From Kribbella sp. NBC_01245 (GTDB taxonomy: Bacteria; Actinomycetota; Actinomycetes; Propionibacteriales; Kribbellaceae), in assembly GCF_036226525.1 (NCBI RefSeq), contig NZ_CP108487.1, positions 5,580,001 to 5,644,000 of the forward strand: 64,000 nt of DNA. Reading direction: 5' to 3'. Made by a program: the position numbers and the translations under genes. Position 1 is the stretch's first letter. Each line of letters begins with the position of its first letter. Under the pieces are notes generated by a model. The model saw only the letters and a list, made by a program, of their open reading frames with translations. It did not search any database and was not told where the DNA came from. Positions 53,090 through 61,444 of the stretch are shown piece after piece.

Positions 53090-53566
53090 ATGGGCGCTCA
53101 AGGCGAGGTCTTGGTTGGCGAGGAGCGGGTGCTGCGGCGGTGGACGATGACGCTGGACTGTGCGGATCCGGCGCTGCTCGCGGAGTTCTGGGGTACGGCG
53201 CTGGGCTACGTCGAGCCGGGTCCACCCAAGGGCTGGGCCAGTTGGCAGGAGTGGCTGGTCGATCAGGACGTGCCGGAGGACGAGTGGAATGACGGCGCGG
53301 CGTTGTCCGATCCGGCTGGGGTGCTGCCGGCGATTTCGCTGTTGAAGGTGCCCGAGGCTCGCGCCGGGAAGAACCGGCTGCACCTCGACCTCCAGGTGAG
53401 CGGCGGCCGCGATCAACCCGTCGAGCTGCGGGAACGACGCATCCGGGAGGAGGCCGGGCGTTTGATCGAGGCCGGGGCGAGCGTGGTGGAGGAGTTCCGA
53501 ATACGTGGTGCACTCGACCACATCTGGATGGCCGATCCCGAGGGCAACGACTTCTGTGTCGTCTGA
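53090..53566 (+). CDS. VOC family (glyoxalase-like) protein
   Basis: A 158-residue protein of the glyoxalase/bleomycin-resistance-like fold (Glyoxalase_6 style): TMTLDCADPALLAEFWGTALGY at the start, NRLHLDLQV and DHIWMADPEGNDFCVV at the end, which hold typical metal-site positions. The substrate is unknown. ATG 53090 follows GGGGGAGG. The NUDIX gene begins 16-28 bases after its stop, so the two are probably co-transcribed. Confidence 0.88.
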   Translation: MGAQGEVLVGEERVLRRWTMTLDCADPALLAEFWGTALGYVEPGPPKGWASWQEWLVDQDVPEDEWNDGAALSDPAGVLPAISLLKVPEARAGKNRLHLDLQVSGGRDQPVELRERRIREEAGRLIEAGASVVEEFRIRGALDHIWMADPEGNDFCVV

Positions 53567-53594
53567 CCTGCCGAGAACTGCGATGGAGGTGAAA

Positions 53595-54026
53595 GTGGGC
53601 GACGTGCCGGTCGATTGTGTTGGGGCGCTGATTCGTGATGCCCGGGGACGGGTCTACGTGCAGCGGCGTACGCGCAATCGGCGGTTGCTGCCGCGCATCT
53701 GGGACATCGTCGGCGGGCATCTCGAACCAGGCGAGACGCCCGAGGAAGCACTCGCGCGGGAGATCACCGAGGAGACCGGATGGGTGTTGCGCGAGATCGA
53801 GGCGCGGATCGCTGACTGGCAATGGGAGTACGACGGGGTGGTGCGGCGCGAGCTTGACTATCTCGTGACGGTCGACGGCGATCTCGCGGCGCCTCGGCTC
53901 GAGGTGGGCAAGCATGACGCGTCCGCCTGGGTCGGGCCGGATGAGCTCGAGCTGTTGATGGTCGGTCGTACGGATGGCGACCGGCGGCTGCTCGACATCG
54001 TCGCGCGGGCGGTCCGGTCCATTTGA
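53595..54026 (+). CDS. NUDIX hydrolase
   Basis: A 143-residue NUDIX enzyme with a complete box: GGHLEPGETPEEALAREITEE followed by TGW. It hydrolyses a nucleoside diphosphate linked to another group; the substrate is not predictable. GTG 53595 is favoured because GGAGG sits five bases before it; an ATG at 53583 would start inside that ribosome binding site region. It follows the VOC gene closely. Confidence 0.9.
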   Translation: MGDVPVDCVGALIRDARGRVYVQRRTRNRRLLPRIWDIVGGHLEPGETPEEALAREITEETGWVLREIEARIADWQWEYDGVVRRELDYLVTVDGDLAAPRLEVGKHDASAWVGPDELELLMVGRTDGDRRLLDIVARAVRSI

Positions 54027-54531
54027 CGGACCGGGTGCGGCTCGAGCCGGTCATAACCGGACATGCGGCGGACCTCCACGCCGTACAAGCGGACCTGTGG
54101 GTGGCCCAGTAGCTGCGCGAGGGGTGTGGAGGTCGTGGCGACTGGTCGGGCCGGATGCGGTGTTCGCGTTGGTCGTGATCGGCCCGGACTCCCGCTAGGC
54201 GCCCGGCCCGTACGTCGTACCCGCGAACACCCGCATCACCCGACTCCGGCGGACCTGACGAGGGTCCGGCGATACCGGGACACCTCCGGGCAGACGGGCC
54301 TGGGACGGTGGACCGGCGGTGGTACGACGTGGTGGGGCGGACGGGCCCGGCGGCGTACCGGTGGTGCGGTGGTGCGTGCCTCTGGTCGAGCGCTCACCTC
54401 GCGCTGGGTGACCGTCCAGGCGCGACGGTCACACAGCGGAGTGGCCAGCCGTTGGAGGGCGCTCGTGGTGAGGCGTAACGAGCGGCGCGCTCCCGCGGAA
54501 GGTGTTGGCCAGTGAGGTGGTTCTTTGGATC
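54027..54531. other. Gene-poor stretch before the hairpin array
   Basis: About 500 bases of GC-rich sequence with open frames on both strands that have no recognisable protein, no good ribosome binding site and Arg/Gly/Pro-skewed composition. I see nothing definable here. Confidence 0.5.
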
Positions 54532-54718
54532 GGCTGGGCGGCGGCGATAACAGGGAGTCAACCGCCCCCCAGCCGGACCGGTGGTGATGCGGTCCGGATC
54601 TGAGGAGGGATCCGGACCGCATCAGATGTCCGGGACTGAGGAGTGCCCCGGACCTTCAACCGTGTTCCTGGATGTGAGGAGATCCCAGGAACACCTGCCG
54701 CGGTCCCTGAGGAGGACC
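54532..54718. ncRNA. Array of five hairpins with shared TGAGGAG-type loops (candidate structured RNA)
   Basis: Hairpins: 54532-54574 (13-bp stem, one mismatch, loop with AGGGAG); 54586-54623 (perfect 15-bp stem, loop TGAGGAGG); 54628-54653 (7 bp, loop ACTGAGGAGTGC); 54662-54694 (10 bp plus two, loop GTGAGGAG); 54702-54718 (5 bp, loop CTGAGGA). Stem sequences differ but loops agree, as in RNAs selected for loop display. Read on the minus strand the loops are CCTCCTCA-like and follow the small ORF at 54778-54969. Transcribed strand unknown. Confidence 0.65.
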
Positions 54719-54777
54719 CGACTGGACTGAGGTCGAACTGGCTGATGCTGGTACTGCTACTGGTGACTGAAGTGGCG

Positions 54778-54969
54778 CTAGAGGTCGAGGGGAGCCTGCG
54801 GTCCGAGCAGGTCGTTCGTGACCCGCAGGCCGGCGAAACGCCGGCGCATGGCCTGCTCGTAGCGGGCGGCGAGCGGTGCGTCGGCGACGTACTGCGCGAT
54901 CACATGCTCACCGAACCAGACCCGCACCCGGCGTCGGTGCTGTCTTGATGTCAATTCTGCTACAGGCAC
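54778..54969 (-). CDS. Small conserved-looking basic protein next to the XRE/TPR regulator
   Basis: A 63-residue frame from GTG 54969. The product has RRVRVWFGEHVIAQYVAD, LAARYEQAMRRRFAGLRVTN and other patterned residues, and looks like the small proteins often found beside Streptomyces XRE regulators rather than chance coding. Function unknown. It is divergent from the XRE/TPR gene, and its stop lies 60 bases before the hairpin array, which on this strand would be its 3' untranslated region. Confidence 0.6.
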   Translation of the reverse strand: MPVAELTSRQHRRRVRVWFGEHVIAQYVADAPLAARYEQAMRRRFAGLRVTNDLLGPQAPLDL

Positions 54970-55001
54970 TGCTCGCTCACCCCGTAACTCTAGGCCGGTT
55001 C

Positions 55002-55022
55002 AACCAGTTGGGATTACTGGTT
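55002..55022. promoter_or_regulatory. Inverted repeat in the divergent XRE promoter region
   Basis: AACCAGT, spacer TGGGATT, ACTGGTT: a perfect 7-7-7 inverted repeat between the small minus-strand ORF and the XRE/TPR gene. A 21-base imperfect direct repeat built on GGACATCT(A/G)CAGGAC follows within 55075-55120. Both are candidate regulator sites. Confidence 0.5.
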
Positions 55023-55174
55023 GTCATGGCAGTAATGGTGCACGCGCCAGGAGTGACCGCTCTAGGACCTGGGAAGGACATCTACAGGACCTCTGGCGGA
55101 CATCTGCAGGACTGCACCTTGTAGTGAGGCCGGAGTCAAGACAACGTCTCATCTGACGTCAACGGGAGGCATCG

Positions 55175-56473
55175 ATGGCGGGTAGGCACACGCCAAAGAC
55201 GGTTCTTGCGCATTTGATCTCGCGCAGGGACCAGACCTACTCAGAGATCGTTGCCGAGTTCGTCGAGCTGGGTGGCACCATCACCGAGCGGCATCTGCGT
55301 CGTCTCGCCTCTGGCGAGCGCGCAGGTACCACGCCACAGACCCGGCGCACCCTGCAAAAGATGTTCGGAAAGCCGGTCGAGGAACTTCTCGCCCCCTACC
55401 AACCGGAACAGGCGGCCACCACGGTGGCGCTGGTCCCGGTGGGCGGCGGGAAGGTCGCGACCGGCAATGAGATGGAGGTACTCGACATGGCTGCCAGCCG
55501 TGCGCGGGCTTTTGCCCTCGCGGCCCAGACCGGTCTCGGAAACGAGGCGATGGAGCAGGTCTACGACGATGTGCGACACGTTGCGAAGGCATATCCGCAA
55601 CGTCCGCTGCCAGAGATCCTCGGCCAGTTGGTCGAGACTCAGGATCTCGTCTTCGCACTGCTCGAGAGCCGGCAGCGGCCGGAGCACCTGCGGCAGCTCT
55701 ACTTCCTGGGCGGCGTCACCGGCGGTCTGCTGGCGAAGGCCTCCCACGACCTGGGCAACCCGCATGCCGCGCTGACCCAGGCCCGGACCGCCTTCCTTTG
55801 TGCGGACAATGCGGACCACCACGGGCTGCGTGCCTGGGTTCGCGGTCTGCAGGCCCTCGTGTCGTACTGGGCCGGCAACCCGCACGACTCGGTCCGCTAT
55901 GCCCAGCTCGGTGCCGGTTATGCCGAGCAGGCGAACAGCACCACCAGCATCTGGCTGCCGGTGAGCGAGGCCCGCGCCTGGGCCGCGCTGGGTAACGCCG
56001 ACGCCGCCCGCGCCGCCCTCGAGCGCGCGGAGAACGCGTGGAACAACGTGCAGGGTGACGAGCTGGACGAGATGGGCGGCCTGTGCACGTTCGGCCGCAA
56101 TCGCCAGCTGTACTACGCGGCCGACGCGCTGGCCTGGTTGCCTGGTGAGGTTGACACGGCGGAGAGCTACTCTCGCCAGGCAGTCGACGCGTACACGGAC
56201 CAGTCGCACCCTGAATGGGCCTTCGGCGATGCCGCCGGAAGCCAGGCCGCCATGGCGATCGCGCGGATCGCCCACGGGGAGCTGGACGGTGCCGCCGACG
56301 CACTCGCGCCCGTTCTCGGGCTGCCGGCCGAGCGGCGGATCAACGGAGTCGTGCACTCCGCCCGCCGGGTTCACCAGGCCCTTCGGCAGTCCGGGCACGC
56401 AGCTGATGCCCGTGAACTGCAGGAGGAGATCGAGATGTTCACCAGGACCCCGATTCAGAGCTTCCCCCGGTAG
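55175..56473 (+). CDS. XRE-type DNA-binding regulator with TPR-like C-terminal domain
   Basis: A 432-residue actinomycete regulator: N-terminal helix-turn-helix (residues about 12-75; GGTITERHLRRLASGERAGTTPQTRRTLQKMFG) and helical tetratricopeptide-like repeats from about 105 to 420 (NPHAALTQARTAFLCADNADHHGL, SVRYAQLGAGYAEQAN). Such proteins resemble NsdA-like and other developmental or antibiotic regulators of Streptomyces; the exact target is unknown. ATG 55175 follows GGGAGG. A GNAT gene starts 12 bases after the stop, forming an operon. Confidence 0.87.
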   Translation: MAGRHTPKTVLAHLISRRDQTYSEIVAEFVELGGTITERHLRRLASGERAGTTPQTRRTLQKMFGKPVEELLAPYQPEQAATTVALVPVGGGKVATGNEMEVLDMAASRARAFALAAQTGLGNEAMEQVYDDVRHVAKAYPQRPLPEILGQLVETQDLVFALLESRQRPEHLRQLYFLGGVTGGLLAKASHDLGNPHAALTQARTAFLCADNADHHGLRAWVRGLQALVSYWAGNPHDSVRYAQLGAGYAEQANSTTSIWLPVSEARAWAALGNADAARAALERAENAWNNVQGDELDEMGGLCTFGRNRQLYYAADALAWLPGEVDTAESYSRQAVDAYTDQSHPEWAFGDAAGSQAAMAIARIAHGELDGAADALAPVLGLPAERRINGVVHSARRVHQALRQSGHAADARELQEEIEMFTRTPIQSFPR

Positions 56474-56485
56474 CCGGGCACCGAG

Positions 56486-57055
56486 GTGTATCCGCTACGC
56501 CTCACCGGCGGTGGTGTCTCCCTGCGCGAGTTCAGGCCCGATGATGTCGACGATGTGCTCGGCATCATCGGGGACGACAGGGTGACGAGCTGGCTCTCCT
56601 TCGACAGCCGGGACCGTTCCCAAGCGGCAGCGATGGTCAGCACCGTGGTGGCGCGGGCCCAGGAGGTTCCGCGCCAGGAGTACTACCTCGCGGTGACACG
56701 CGCGAAGCCGAGCGATGACCGACTGATCGGCTTCGCCCGGCTCGCCCTCGACGGCGTCCAGGCCGCCAAACTCGGTTACGCGATCGCGGCCGATCATTGG
56801 GGTCATCGCTATGCCACCGACGCGGTGCGGGCCATGCTGCAGTTCGGCTTCGGCACGCTCGGTCTGCATCGCGTCAGCGCCGCGATCGGCCCGGAGAACC
56901 AGTCGTCCATCGCGGTGGTGAAACGCATCGGCCTGACCTACGAGGGCCGCATCCGCCACCACGTCCGCACCAACGGCGAGTGGCGCGACTCCCTGCTCTA
57001 CTCGATCCTCGACGAGGACTGGGTCCGCGCCGGCAAGTCCGAAGACGTCGGCTGA
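56486..57055 (+). CDS. GNAT family acetyltransferase (RimJ/RimL-like)
   Basis: A 189-residue acetyltransferase: LTGGGVSLREFRPDDVDDVL opens the fold, LGYAIAADHWGHRYATDAVRAML is the CoA-binding region and NQSSIAVVKRIGLTYEGRIR closes it. RimJ/RimL-like enzymes acetylate protein N-termini or small amines; the target is unknown. The start is GTG 56486 just after the regulator stop, suggesting joint expression. Confidence 0.9.
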   Translation: MYPLRLTGGGVSLREFRPDDVDDVLGIIGDDRVTSWLSFDSRDRSQAAAMVSTVVARAQEVPRQEYYLAVTRAKPSDDRLIGFARLALDGVQAAKLGYAIAADHWGHRYATDAVRAMLQFGFGTLGLHRVSAAIGPENQSSIAVVKRIGLTYEGRIRHHVRTNGEWRDSLLYSILDEDWVRAGKSEDVG

Positions 57056-57197
57056 GTCCACCGGCCGTCACACAGAGTCGGTACTTGCCATCGACAACTG
57101 TGTGGCCCCGGCGTACCTTGAATAGCGCTTGAGGTCCAGTCGCCGGGGGGCGACTTCTTGTAGGCAGGCGACACATTCTGACCGGGGGGTTCACGCC

Positions 57198-60100
57198 ATG
57201 CGGTATCGAAAGCTGTCCTTGTTGTGCGTGACGAGCATGGCGGCAGCCATGCTCGTCACCGTTCCGGCGGGCTCGGTGAGCGCAAGCTCGGGGCAAGCCG
57301 TCACCCAGTCCGACCAGGTCAAACCTGGTATCTCCAAACCTGTCCGTACCTTCCCGAAGGCGAAGGCGAAGAGCACGGCGGTCGGCCTGACCACCGACTC
57401 GTCACTCAGCCAGCCATTCCGCACCGGATCGGCCGACCAGGCGCTGCAGGCATCCGAGGCTCCGGTCAACGATGACCTGACCGCGCCGCTGGTGAACTTC
57501 GCCGGTATGCAGGGTGGCGGCCCGCCCGACCCGGTCGGCGACGTCGGACCGAACCACTACGTCCAGATGATCAACTCGACGTTCCAGATCTGGAACAAGG
57601 ACGGCACATCGCCGGCCGGCGGCGGCCCGTTCGCGATCAACTCGTTGTGGACGAGCAACAGCGTCAACGACAACGGCTGTGACACCCAGAACGCCGGCGA
57701 CCCGATCGTGCTCTACGACCAGACCGTCGATCGCTGGATGCTGGCGCAGTTCACCTCGCCACGCACCGCGCCGTTCGACATGTGCATCGCGTATTCGCAA
57801 ACGCCGGATCCGACCGGGGCCTTCTTCACGTACTCGTTCCGGCTGAGCGCCAGCCACGACTACGAGAAGTTCGGCATCTGGCCTGACGGTCTCTACATGT
57901 CCACGTTCGAAGGCGGCACCAACGGCGCCTACGTGTTCGACCGGGCCGCGATGGTCAGCGGCAGCCCCGCCACCTTCCAGTACTTCGGCAGCGGCGCGGG
58001 CGCACTCGGTCCGGGCGTCGGTTCGGGCGGCCGGGTCCGGATGTTCCCGAGCGACTGGGACGGCGTGAACGCGCCATTGCCCGGTGAGCCGAACCACTTC
58101 CTGCTTTCCCGTGACACCGACAACGGTCAGGGCGGCACGCAGGACAGCATCGAGATCTGGGACTTCCACGTCGACTGGAACAACTCGGCCAACAGCACCT
58201 TCGCACTGGCCGACACCCTGAACACCCAGCCGTTCGACATCAACGTCGGTTGTACCGATGTCGATGGCGACGGCGCTGCCCGCGACTGCATCCCACAGCC
58301 CGGCACCACCCAGCAGATCGACGCGCTGCCAGGTCGTCTGATGCACCGGGTCCAGTACCGCAACTTCGGCACGCATGAGGCCATGGTGGCGGTTCAGTCC
58401 TCGGTGGATGCCGACGGCAACGACCGGGTAGGCACCCGCTGGTACGAACTGCGCAACACCGGGGCCGGCTGGGGCATTCACCAGCAAGGCACCTACGCGC
58501 CATCGGCGACCAACAGCACACCCGATCGCTGGATGGGCTCGGCCGCGATGGACAAGAACGGCAACATCGCCCTCGGCTACAGCATCGTCGACGCGACGAA
58601 CAACGTCTTCCCGTCGATCGCCTACACGGGTCGCTCGGTCAACGCACCGCTCGGCGCGATGTCGGAGCCGGAGCAGTTCATTGTCAACGGCACCAGTTCG
58701 CAGAACTTCGACCGCTGGGGCGACTACAGCTCGATGAACGTCGACCCGGTGGACGACTGCACCTTCTGGTACACCACCCAGCACAGCGGCAACCTGCAGA
58801 CCCGGATCGCCTCGTTCCGGTTCACCGCTTGCGACCAGACGGATCTGCGGATCACCAAGACCGATTCGCCTGACCCGGTGTACGCCGGGCAGCAGCTCAC
58901 GTACAACATCAATGTCACCAACGACGGACCGAACACCGCACACGACGTCACGGTCACTGACGTCCTGCCCGCCGGTGTGACCTTCCTGTCCAGCGCTCCG
59001 GCCTGCACGAACGCGGCCGGCACGCTCACGTGTGAACTCGGCGAGATCCTGGCGGGTCAGACCGTGCCGCTCACCATCCAGGTGCAGATCCCGGCCAACT
59101 TCGCCGGCAGCACGATCTCCAATACGGCCACTGTCAGCGCGGCGGACCAGTTCGATCCGGTCCCCGGCAACAACACGGCCACGGCGGTCACCACGGTCAA
59201 GACCGCGGCAGATCTCGCGGTCAGCAAGATCTGTAAACCCGACGTACCCGCACAAGCCGGCACGGACGGCTTCTGCGATATCCACGTCGACAACCTCGGG
59301 CCGTCGAACGCCCAGGACGTCGTACTGAAGGACGTGCTGACCTCGGCGACGCCGTTCTCGGTCGTCTCGGTCACCACCACTCAGGGCACCTGCGCGCCCA
59401 CCAGCTCAGGCCCGGTCACGAGCTTCACTGTCACCTGCAACCTGGGCACGCTCGCGGCGGGCGCTCGAGCCACTATCCGGGTAACCGTCACAGCGGCTGA
59501 TGTCGCACAGGTCAACGACGTGGCGACGGTGACGAGCTCGACCACCGATCCGAACACGGCGAACAACCAGGCCACCGGCAGGGTCGACTTCTACGGCTCG
59601 GCGGATCTCAGCCTGGTCAAGACTGGTCCGGCCACCGTGGTCGCCGGTACCAACCTGACCTACACCATCACCGTGCACAACAGCGGACCGTCCGTCGCGC
59701 ACGACGTGCTGGTGCAGGATCAGCTGCCGGGCGGCGTCAGCTTCGTCTCGGTCACGCCTTCGCAGGGCACCTGCACCTACGGCCAGCCGACCGCGCGTGA
59801 CATGCGTTGCGGCCTCGGCAACCTCGCCGCCGGTGCCAGTGCGACCATCACGGTCGTCGGCAAGGTCGCTCCGCAGGTGGCTCCGGGCACGCTGCTCGTC
59901 AATGACGCGATCGTGTCCAGCTCCACCGCCGACCCCGATAACGATGACGTCCGCGGCAGCGTGCCGACGACCGTCACCGCATCGGCCGACCTGTCGGTCA
60001 CCAAGACCGACTCGCCGGACCCGGTGGTCGCGGGCAAGCCGCTGACGTACACCATCACCGCCTCGAACAGCGGGCCGTCGACGGCGCAGGAGGTCATCGT

Positions 60101-60812
60101 GACCGACACCCTGCCCGCCGGCACCAGCTTCGTCAGCGGTGTGGACGGCAACGGCAACACCGTCTGCACGCTGGTGCAGAACGACCAGGTCGTCTGTGCG
60201 TTGGGGGCGCTCGATCCTGGTCAGTCCAAGGTCGTCTTCCTGACCGTTCTGGTCGGACCCTCGGTGCCCAACGGCACAGTGCTGACCAACTCGGTCACGG
60301 TCTCGTCGGCCACACCCGACCCGAACGGCGCCAACAACACGGCGACCACGGGCACCACGGTGCGGACCTCCGCCGAGCTCTGGCTCGACAAGCAGGCCTC
60401 GCAACGGAGCGGCAACCCGGCTCCGACCGTGATCTACACCTTGGTCGTACACAACGACCAGGGTTGCGAGACCGACGCGCAGTCGACACCGACACCGACC
60501 TGCGGTACCGGCGGCCCCTCCGATGCGCAGAACGTCACCGTGGTGGACACCCTGCCGCTTGATCCGAAGAAGCTGGTGGTCCAGTACGTGTCGCCGCAAT
60601 GTACCTACGTGAAGGCGACCCACAAGGTGACGTGTACGGCGGCGACCGTGCCCGCCGGTGCGACGGTGACCTTCGTGATCGAGGCCCAGGCCGCCGGCAG
60701 CGTCCGGACGATCACCAACACCGCCTCACTCACGAGTACGACGCCGGATCCGGTGGCGGGCAACAACACCAACGCCGCCTCCATCGTGGTGAAGGGCGGC
60801 ACCGGCAGATAG
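57198..60812 (+). CDS. Large secreted protein with four DUF11 repeats
   Basis: A 1204-residue exported protein. ATG 57198 starts a signal peptide ending near VSAS. Residues about 85-540 form a conserved extracellular domain, probably a beta-propeller (GGGPPDPVGDVGPNHYVQM, DRWMLAQF, DRWGDYSSMNVDPVDDCTFW). From about 550 four DUF11 immunoglobulin-like repeats follow, each with a TKTDSPDPV- or LVKTGPATV-like opening and DVLPAGVTFLS-like core, then a fifth divergent copy. DUF11 repeats act as stalks or adhesive modules. There is no LPXTG or membrane anchor, so the protein is probably released or wall-bound non-covalently. Confidence 0.85.
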   Translation: MRYRKLSLLCVTSMAAAMLVTVPAGSVSASSGQAVTQSDQVKPGISKPVRTFPKAKAKSTAVGLTTDSSLSQPFRTGSADQALQASEAPVNDDLTAPLVNFAGMQGGGPPDPVGDVGPNHYVQMINSTFQIWNKDGTSPAGGGPFAINSLWTSNSVNDNGCDTQNAGDPIVLYDQTVDRWMLAQFTSPRTAPFDMCIAYSQTPDPTGAFFTYSFRLSASHDYEKFGIWPDGLYMSTFEGGTNGAYVFDRAAMVSGSPATFQYFGSGAGALGPGVGSGGRVRMFPSDWDGVNAPLPGEPNHFLLSRDTDNGQGGTQDSIEIWDFHVDWNNSANSTFALADTLNTQPFDINVGCTDVDGDGAARDCIPQPGTTQQIDALPGRLMHRVQYRNFGTHEAMVAVQSSVDADGNDRVGTRWYELRNTGAGWGIHQQGTYAPSATNSTPDRWMGSAAMDKNGNIALGYSIVDATNNVFPSIAYTGRSVNAPLGAMSEPEQFIVNGTSSQNFDRWGDYSSMNVDPVDDCTFWYTTQHSGNLQTRIASFRFTACDQTDLRITKTDSPDPVYAGQQLTYNINVTNDGPNTAHDVTVTDVLPAGVTFLSSAPACTNAAGTLTCELGEILAGQTVPLTIQVQIPANFAGSTISNTATVSAADQFDPVPGNNTATAVTTVKTAADLAVSKICKPDVPAQAGTDGFCDIHVDNLGPSNAQDVVLKDVLTSATPFSVVSVTTTQGTCAPTSSGPVTSFTVTCNLGTLAAGARATIRVTVTAADVAQVNDVATVTSSTTDPNTANNQATGRVDFYGSADLSLVKTGPATVVAGTNLTYTITVHNSGPSVAHDVLVQDQLPGGVSFVSVTPSQGTCTYGQPTARDMRCGLGNLAAGASATITVVGKVAPQVAPGTLLVNDAIVSSSTADPDNDDVRGSVPTTVTASADLSVTKTDSPDPVVAGKPLTYTITASNSGPSTAQEVIVTDTLPAGTSFVSGVDGNGNTVCTLVQNDQVVCALGALDPGQSKVVFLTVLVGPSVPNGTVLTNSVTVSSATPDPNGANNTATTGTTVRTSAELWLDKQASQRSGNPAPTVIYTLVVHNDQGCETDAQSTPTPTCGTGGPSDAQNVTVVDTLPLDPKKLVVQYVSPQCTYVKATHKVTCTAATVPAGATVTFVIEAQAAGSVRTITNTASLTSTTPDPVAGNNTNAASIVVKGGTGR

Positions 60813-60830
60813 AGGATCGAGGGGCCGTCG

Positions 60831-61349
60831 CTACTGGATGCCGGTCGTGTAGGTAAGCGGCACCAGTTCGGCGGCCCCGACGATCACCGACACCCCACGC
60901 TCCGGGGCGGCCTGGTACCCCGAGACCAGTTCGCCCCGGACCACGTATGCCCCCGCGTCGACCATCACGTGGGCATGGCCGTCCGTGCCGGTCCGGCCTT
61001 CCGCCACAACATCGCCCTTCTCGGATCGCACGGTGTACGACGTGTTGGGGCGCGGGACCGGATCGCAGCGCGGGTCGTACACGGGCGGGCGATGCGGACA
61101 CTGCTCACCGATCTGCGTAACGATGTCCAGCGCCGCTCGACCAGGTCGCGGCTTGATCGTCGTAGTCGGCGTCGGCCAGTCCGTTGGCCCGGTTGTCGGC
61201 ACAGTGATCGGCCCAGTCGCCGGCGCGGAGGGAGAACCGCTGCCGGCCGGTGTCGGCACAGATGGCGAGGGGCCGCCAGCGGACGTGGTGCCGGAGCAGC
61301 CGGCCAACGCCAGCGTGCAGACCGCCATGGCGACAAAGCCTCCCACCAT
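60831..61349 (-). CDS. Lipoprotein with C-terminal prealbumin-like domain
   Basis: A 172-residue predicted lipoprotein: hydrophobic N-terminus with lipobox LAGC (Cys about 18), a Ser/Pro/Thr/Gly linker to about residue 70, then a domain of about 100 residues containing ARTGTDGHAHV-like and GAYVVRGELVSGY motifs that resemble carboxypeptidase-regulatory or SpaA-type beta-sandwiches. Function unknown. It is convergent with the DUF11 gene. Confidence 0.7.
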   Translation of the reverse strand: MVGGFVAMAVCTLALAGCSGTTSAGGPSPSVPTPAGSGSPSAPATGPITVPTTGPTDWPTPTTTIKPRPGRAALDIVTQIGEQCPHRPPVYDPRCDPVPRPNTSYTVRSEKGDVVAEGRTGTDGHAHVMVDAGAYVVRGELVSGYQAAPERGVSVIVGAAELVPLTYTTGIQ

Positions 61350-61444
61350 GCACCGAGTTTAGACCCGTGCTGTTCACCGTCCTGCCACGAAAAAACCAGG
61401 CCGGAGCCTTGTCAGGACAACCGACCTCTGAGAGATTGCGCGGC

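Noticed and set aside
52722-53915. 397-codon minus-strand frame spanning the VOC and NUDIX genes
   Set aside because: Antisense to two recognisable enzymes; its C-terminal end only overlaps the membrane paralogue in another frame.
54063-54515. Arg/Gly-rich 150-codon frame downstream of the NUDIX gene
   Set aside because: No ribosome binding site, no conserved motif, and biased composition expected of non-coding GC-rich DNA.
57402-59285. 627-codon minus-strand frame opposite the DUF11 protein
   Set aside because: Shadow of the repeat-rich plus-strand gene; no recognisable domain and no start context.
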